Of a stretch of DNA of 9,832 bases, positions 7,346-9,832 are shown one piece after another (the first letter of the stretch is position 1; the number at the start of each line of letters is the position of its first letter). The notes under the pieces were generated by a model. The model was not told the DNA's origin. It saw nothing but the letters and a program-made list of their open reading frames with translations, and did no database searches. Location: positions 1-9,832 of the forward strand of contig JAUWWJ010000031.1 of the NCBI GenBank assembly GCA_030616935.1. The letters run 5' to 3'. Both the position numbers and the translations under genes were made by a program. The stretch is from Planctomycetaceae bacterium. GTDB lineage: Bacteria; Planctomycetota; Planctomycetia; Pirellulales; UBA1268.

Positions 7346-8309
7346 TGCTCGGAGCAAAGTCAATATTTTGAACAAACTCGCATGCCTCGGTTGCGCCATG
7401 CTCACGATCCATTCCACAATCTTCCCATTCAACAGACAACGGACCGCTGTAACCAATCTCATTTAAAGCCCGAATAATCTCTTCGAAGTCGACACCGCCC
7501 CGGCCGGGAGATCGGAAGTCCCATCCGCGTCGAGGATCACCAAAGTTGAGGTGGCTACCAAGAATTCCTCCCTTGCCATTCAGGAGTACGACGGCATCTT
7601 TAATATGAACATGATAGATGCGATCCGGGAATGTTCGAATGAATTCCACTGGATCAACGCCTTGCCAGTGAAGGTGACTCGGGTCAAAGTTGAAACCAAA
7701 TTCTTCTCGGTGCCCGACTGCCTCAAGTGCTCGTTGCGCAGTGATGATATCAAAAGCTATCTCAGTTGGATGGACCTCTAGTGCGAACCGCACACCGGAT
7801 TCAGCAAAAACATCCAATATAGGGTTCCACCGATCAGCAAAATCTTGAAAGCCGGCTTTAAGCATTGATTCAGGAACCGGAGGGAAAGAGTAGAGCAGGT
7901 GCCAAATACTTGAACCAGTAAAGCCATTGACAACGGACACCCCAAGTTTTTTTGCAGCCCTTGCAGTTTGCTTAATTTCCTCAGCAGCCCGTTCCTGTAC
8001 GCCTTCCGGATCGCCATCACCCCAGATGTACGGGGGCAGAATGGCTTTGTGGCGTTCGTCCACTCGGTCGCAAACGGCCTGCCCAACCAAATGACAGGAA
8101 ATCGCATGCACCATCAGGTCATGCTGTTCAAGGAGGTCACGCTTCGTTGCGCAATAGCTGTCATCAGCGATTGCTTTGTCGACTTCAAAATGATCTCCCC
8201 AGCATGCTAACTCGAGTCCTTGATATCCAAACTCCCGGGCTTTTCGAGCGAGATTTTCCAGCGGCATGTCGGCCCACTGGCCGGTGAATAGTGTGACAGG
8301 ACGACCCAT
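7308..8309 (-). CDS. Sugar phosphate isomerase/epimerase-like TIM-barrel protein
   Basis: A 333-residue protein of the xylose-isomerase-like TIM-barrel superfamily (AP endonuclease 2 fold), usually cytoplasmic enzymes that isomerise or epimerise sugars, inositols or keto-sugars with a divalent metal. The start at ATG 8309 is chosen because AAGGAG lies nine bases upstream and the protein then begins with the first barrel strand ([13 protein letters not shown]); the open frame extends to 8483 but that extension looks non-coding. Likely metal ligands sit at strand ends: Glu178 in FALEVHP, Asp209 and His212 in [10 protein letters not shown], His235 in YHVHIKDA and Glu294 in LSVEWED. An early [11 protein letters not shown] (31-41) is typical too. 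The exact substrate cannot be told. It lies 198 bases after the LptF/G gene and overlaps the start of the DUF1570 gene. Confidence 0.9.
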   Translation of the reverse strand: MGRPVTLFTGQWADMPLENLARKAREFGYQGLELACWGDHFEVDKAIADDSYCATKRDLLEQHDLMVHAISCHLVGQAVCDRVDERHKAILPPYIWGDGDPEGVQERAAEEIKQTARAAKKLGVSVVNGFTGSSIWHLLYSFPPVPESMLKAGFQDFADRWNPILDVFAESGVRFALEVHPTEIAFDIITAQRALEAVGHREEFGFNFDPSHLHWQGVDPVEFIRTFPDRIYHVHIKDAVVLLNGKGGILGSHLNFGDPRRGWDFRSPGRGGVDFEEIIRALNEIGYSGPLSVEWEDCGMDREHGATEACEFVQNIDFAPSNVQFDSAFEKEE

Positions 8310-8321
8310 CGCAGCGAACTC

Positions 8322-8327
8322 CTTGAA
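8322..8327 (-). promoter_or_regulatory. Ribosome-binding site deciding the epimerase start
   Basis: On the minus strand the sequence reads AAGGAG, then nine bases, then the ATG at 8309. This is a near-perfect Shine-Dalgarno match and argues against the longer frame that opens at 8483. Confidence 0.75.
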
Positions 8328-8374
8328 AAGTGTGAAGAAAAAGTGATGAAGGAAGCATTCCAGGGAAGAGTGTT

Positions 8375-8394
8375 CAGAATTTTCTAGAATTCTG
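8375..8394. repeat. Inverted repeat in the leader of the epimerase gene
   Basis: CAGAATT (8375-8381) and AATTCTG (8388-8394) are perfect complements around TTCTAG, and an inner palindrome TTCTAGAA (8382-8389) overlaps the right arm. It lies about 65 bases before the ATG at 8309 in the 198-base gap after the LptF/G gene. It could be an operator for a local promoter; I found no clear -35/-10 pair. Nothing else recognisable lies in 8310-8507. Confidence 0.3.
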
Positions 8395-8507
8395 GCAGAT
8401 TTTGCATCAGTTGAAAACCATGCCGCAGAGTGATCGCCAAGAGATCCACTTTGTGTGCAGTAAAATATCCCACATCGATACAAGGTTGAGACTCGAATGC
8501 CGCGTTT

Positions 8508-9692
8508 TCAGCGGCGCACGACACTGCGGAGAAGTAGACAGCCCCAGGCTGCAACAAGAATATTTCCTCCCCAGACGGCAATAGGGGGTAAGTCACCAGC
8601 TTTTGCCTCGGAAACGCCGGCCATGAAAATTGGGTAGTAGACGAGAAGAATTGGTAAGAAACAAAGGAAAAAACTTGTAAGAAAATCGGCGTTCTTCATC
8701 CGGATTGCCATCGGAGCACCTACAAGAACAAAAGCGAGGCAGCTAAAGCCATTTGCCCACCGTCTCCATGGCTCCATTGCAATGCGATTGAGACGATTGT
8801 GGTAATGGTTAATGGTTGCTTGTTCGCCAGCGAAGTGTTGCGGTGCTATAAGTTCAGCATGGCCAGTCAGGAAAGCCTCAGCAGTTCGGCCGGCAATTTG
8901 TTGTCGCGCGCGGCTAATCTTTAGGATCGAATCTTTTCGTGCCGCATTAAATTCGTTCATCGCTATTTGAGATGGACTTTTGGATAAGGGATTGTTCTTA
9001 CCAATTGAGTCCAGAGGAATAACTCGTTCGATAGTATCTGGGAAGGCAACCTCAACGTCACCAACCCGGACTACTCCATTTGTACAAATAGCAGTAATGC
9101 TTGCATTTTTGGCATCGGTTTTGAGCACGGCCTCCATCGCTGAGAGTGTCACGGAGGGGCTCGAGTTGTTCGGCTGGAATGACATCGTTGGCCGAATAAG
9201 TCGACGTCCTTGAACCCCTTTTACATTTATTGCAAGTTTGTCCGTGCTATAGGAGCGTTGCTGTTGTAATCGGCTGTAGATGATTTCTTCTAGACTTTGA
9301 ACAACAACGCCCCGGACACCCTCGCGCCCCCATGAGACGGCGATGTCATTAAGCCAGACGCAGCTCAAGCTGATTAAAATGGCTAAGAAAGCGACTGGCC
9401 AGATAAGGGCCATTGGGGTGATGCCGGCAGCTTTGAGAGCGATGATTTCATTAGAGCTTGAAAAACGTCCAAAAACACTTGCAACTGCAAACAGTATCGT
9501 TCCTGGAACTGCGAACCGCATTGCATCAGGCAAGACATATGGAATGAGCGAGAGTATTTGCAGCAGTCCCAGTCCCTGTTGCTGCGCTTCTTTGGTGAGC
9601 CCAATGACGAGCATAAAAAGGGTGAGTGCCGTAAGTGCAACAAGAAAAACTTGAAGCATTTCTGAGAGCACGTATCGAGTGATTATTTTCAT
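8508..9692 (-). CDS. LptF/LptG (YjgP/YjgQ) family permease
   Basis: A 394-residue inner-membrane protein of the LptF/LptG family, the membrane half of the ABC transporter that extracts lipopolysaccharide and passes it to the periplasmic bridge. Start ATG 9692 is preferred over the ATG at 9701: GAAGGA lies nine bases before the former but touches the latter, and MKIITRYVLSEML is the usual family N-terminus. Residues below count from 9692. Three helices (about 10-33, 50-74, 95-115) include the conserved cytoplasmic motif EIIALKAAGIT (82-92). A periplasmic domain of roughly 190 residues follows, then three C-terminal helices (about 312-330, 339-359, 370-389). LptF and LptG normally act as a pair with LptB; no partner is visible here, and sequence alone does not decide which of the two this is. 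Confidence 0.88.
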   Translation of the reverse strand: MKIITRYVLSEMLQVFLVALTALTLFMLVIGLTKEAQQQGLGLLQILSLIPYVLPDAMRFAVPGTILFAVASVFGRFSSSNEIIALKAAGITPMALIWPVAFLAILISLSCVWLNDIAVSWGREGVRGVVVQSLEEIIYSRLQQQRSYSTDKLAINVKGVQGRRLIRPTMSFQPNNSSPSVTLSAMEAVLKTDAKNASITAICTNGVVRVGDVEVAFPDTIERVIPLDSIGKNNPLSKSPSQIAMNEFNAARKDSILKISRARQQIAGRTAEAFLTGHAELIAPQHFAGEQATINHYHNRLNRIAMEPWRRWANGFSCLAFVLVGAPMAIRMKNADFLTSFFLCFLPILLVYYPIFMAGVSEAKAGDLPPIAVWGGNILVAAWGCLLLRSVVRR

Positions 9693-9716
9693 TGGCCGCA
9701 TTCCTTCGCTGGCCTG

Positions 9717-9762
9717 AAGGATCGTCAGAGAGTGCTGGTCAGTAGCCTTATGACGATCCCTT
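9717..9762. repeat. Inverted repeat in the leader of the LptF/G-family gene
   Basis: GGATCGTCA (9719-9727) and TGACGATCC (9751-9759) are perfect 9-bp complements 23 bases apart. Allowing one bulged base, the match extends by two A/T pairs at the outer ends (AAGG and CCCTT). The element lies 27 bases before the gene start, just upstream of the ribosome-binding sequence, so it could fold in the mRNA leader or be a regulator site. Confidence 0.4.
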
Positions 9763-9788
9763 GGAATCAGGATCTGTCAGCATAGACG

Positions 9789-9815
9789 ATTGTAGAGTGT
9801 CAGAAAACGTCTGAA
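9789..9815 (-). promoter_or_regulatory. Candidate promoter of the LptF/G-family gene
   Basis: Read on the minus strand, TTCAGA (9815-9810) and TACAAT (9794-9789) are 15 bases apart. The -10 matches the consensus at five of six positions and the -35 at four, but the spacing is short. It lies about 100 bases upstream of the start, with the inverted repeat between. No gene is recognisable from 9702 to the right edge. Confidence 0.25.
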
Positions 9816-9832
9816 GCCCGGCGAATATAGCC

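Noticed and set aside
6890..7477. A 195-codon plus-strand frame
   Set aside because: It is antisense to the DUF1570 gene and the end of the epimerase gene; the protein is low-quality sequence with no domain.
8310..8483. 58-residue N-terminal extension of the epimerase-like protein
   Set aside because: The strong AAGGAG before the ATG at 8309 and the position of the first barrel strand show the upstream part is non-coding leader.
8499..8515. GCCGC/GCGGC hairpin at the stop of the LptF/G gene as a terminator
   Set aside because: The stem is only five base pairs, overlaps the stop codon, and is not followed by a T-run on the minus strand.

Overview
The window looks like a piece of a Planctomycetota chromosome, probably from a Pirellula-like lineage. 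This rests on gene content and protein style, not on a database search. The pointers are an ECF-type sigma factor followed by a cysteine-free, membrane-anchored anti-sigma-like protein with a pseudopilin-like outer part, a secreted DUF1570-type HExxH protein, and a xylose-isomerase-like TIM-barrel protein. Base composition is close to balanced. I see no tRNA, rRNA, CRISPR array, insertion sequence, phage gene or integration site.

Layout, left to right. Positions 1-1595 (minus) hold a multi-spanning xanthine/uracil (NCS2)-like permease that is open to the left edge, so its C-terminus is missing. A 230-base divergent intergenic region (1596-1825) carries an 8-bp inverted repeat and candidate promoters. 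On the plus strand, 1826-2527 encodes an ECF sigma factor and 2607-3575 its likely membrane-bound partner. A perfect 10-bp stem-loop (3605-3629) separates this pair from the convergent minus-strand block.

The minus-strand block, in order of transcription from the right edge, is: an LptF/LptG-family permease (9692 to 8508), a sugar-phosphate isomerase/epimerase-like TIM-barrel protein (8309 to 7308), a secreted DUF1570-type putative metallopeptidase (about 7345 to 5831, overlapping the previous gene), and transketolase (5727 to 3661). The epimerase and DUF1570 genes overlap and are probably co-transcribed. The other gaps (198 and 103 bases) allow separate promoters.

How they may work together: transketolase serves the pentose-phosphate pathway, the TIM-barrel protein probably acts on a sugar or polyol, and the LptF/G permease belongs to envelope lipid export. 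No single pathway ties these together. The one real regulatory module is the sigma/anti-sigma pair. Its second protein joins an inner anti-sigma-like segment to an outer pseudopilin-like segment through one membrane helix, and it is the most interesting item here. The rest reads as ordinary chromosomal content.
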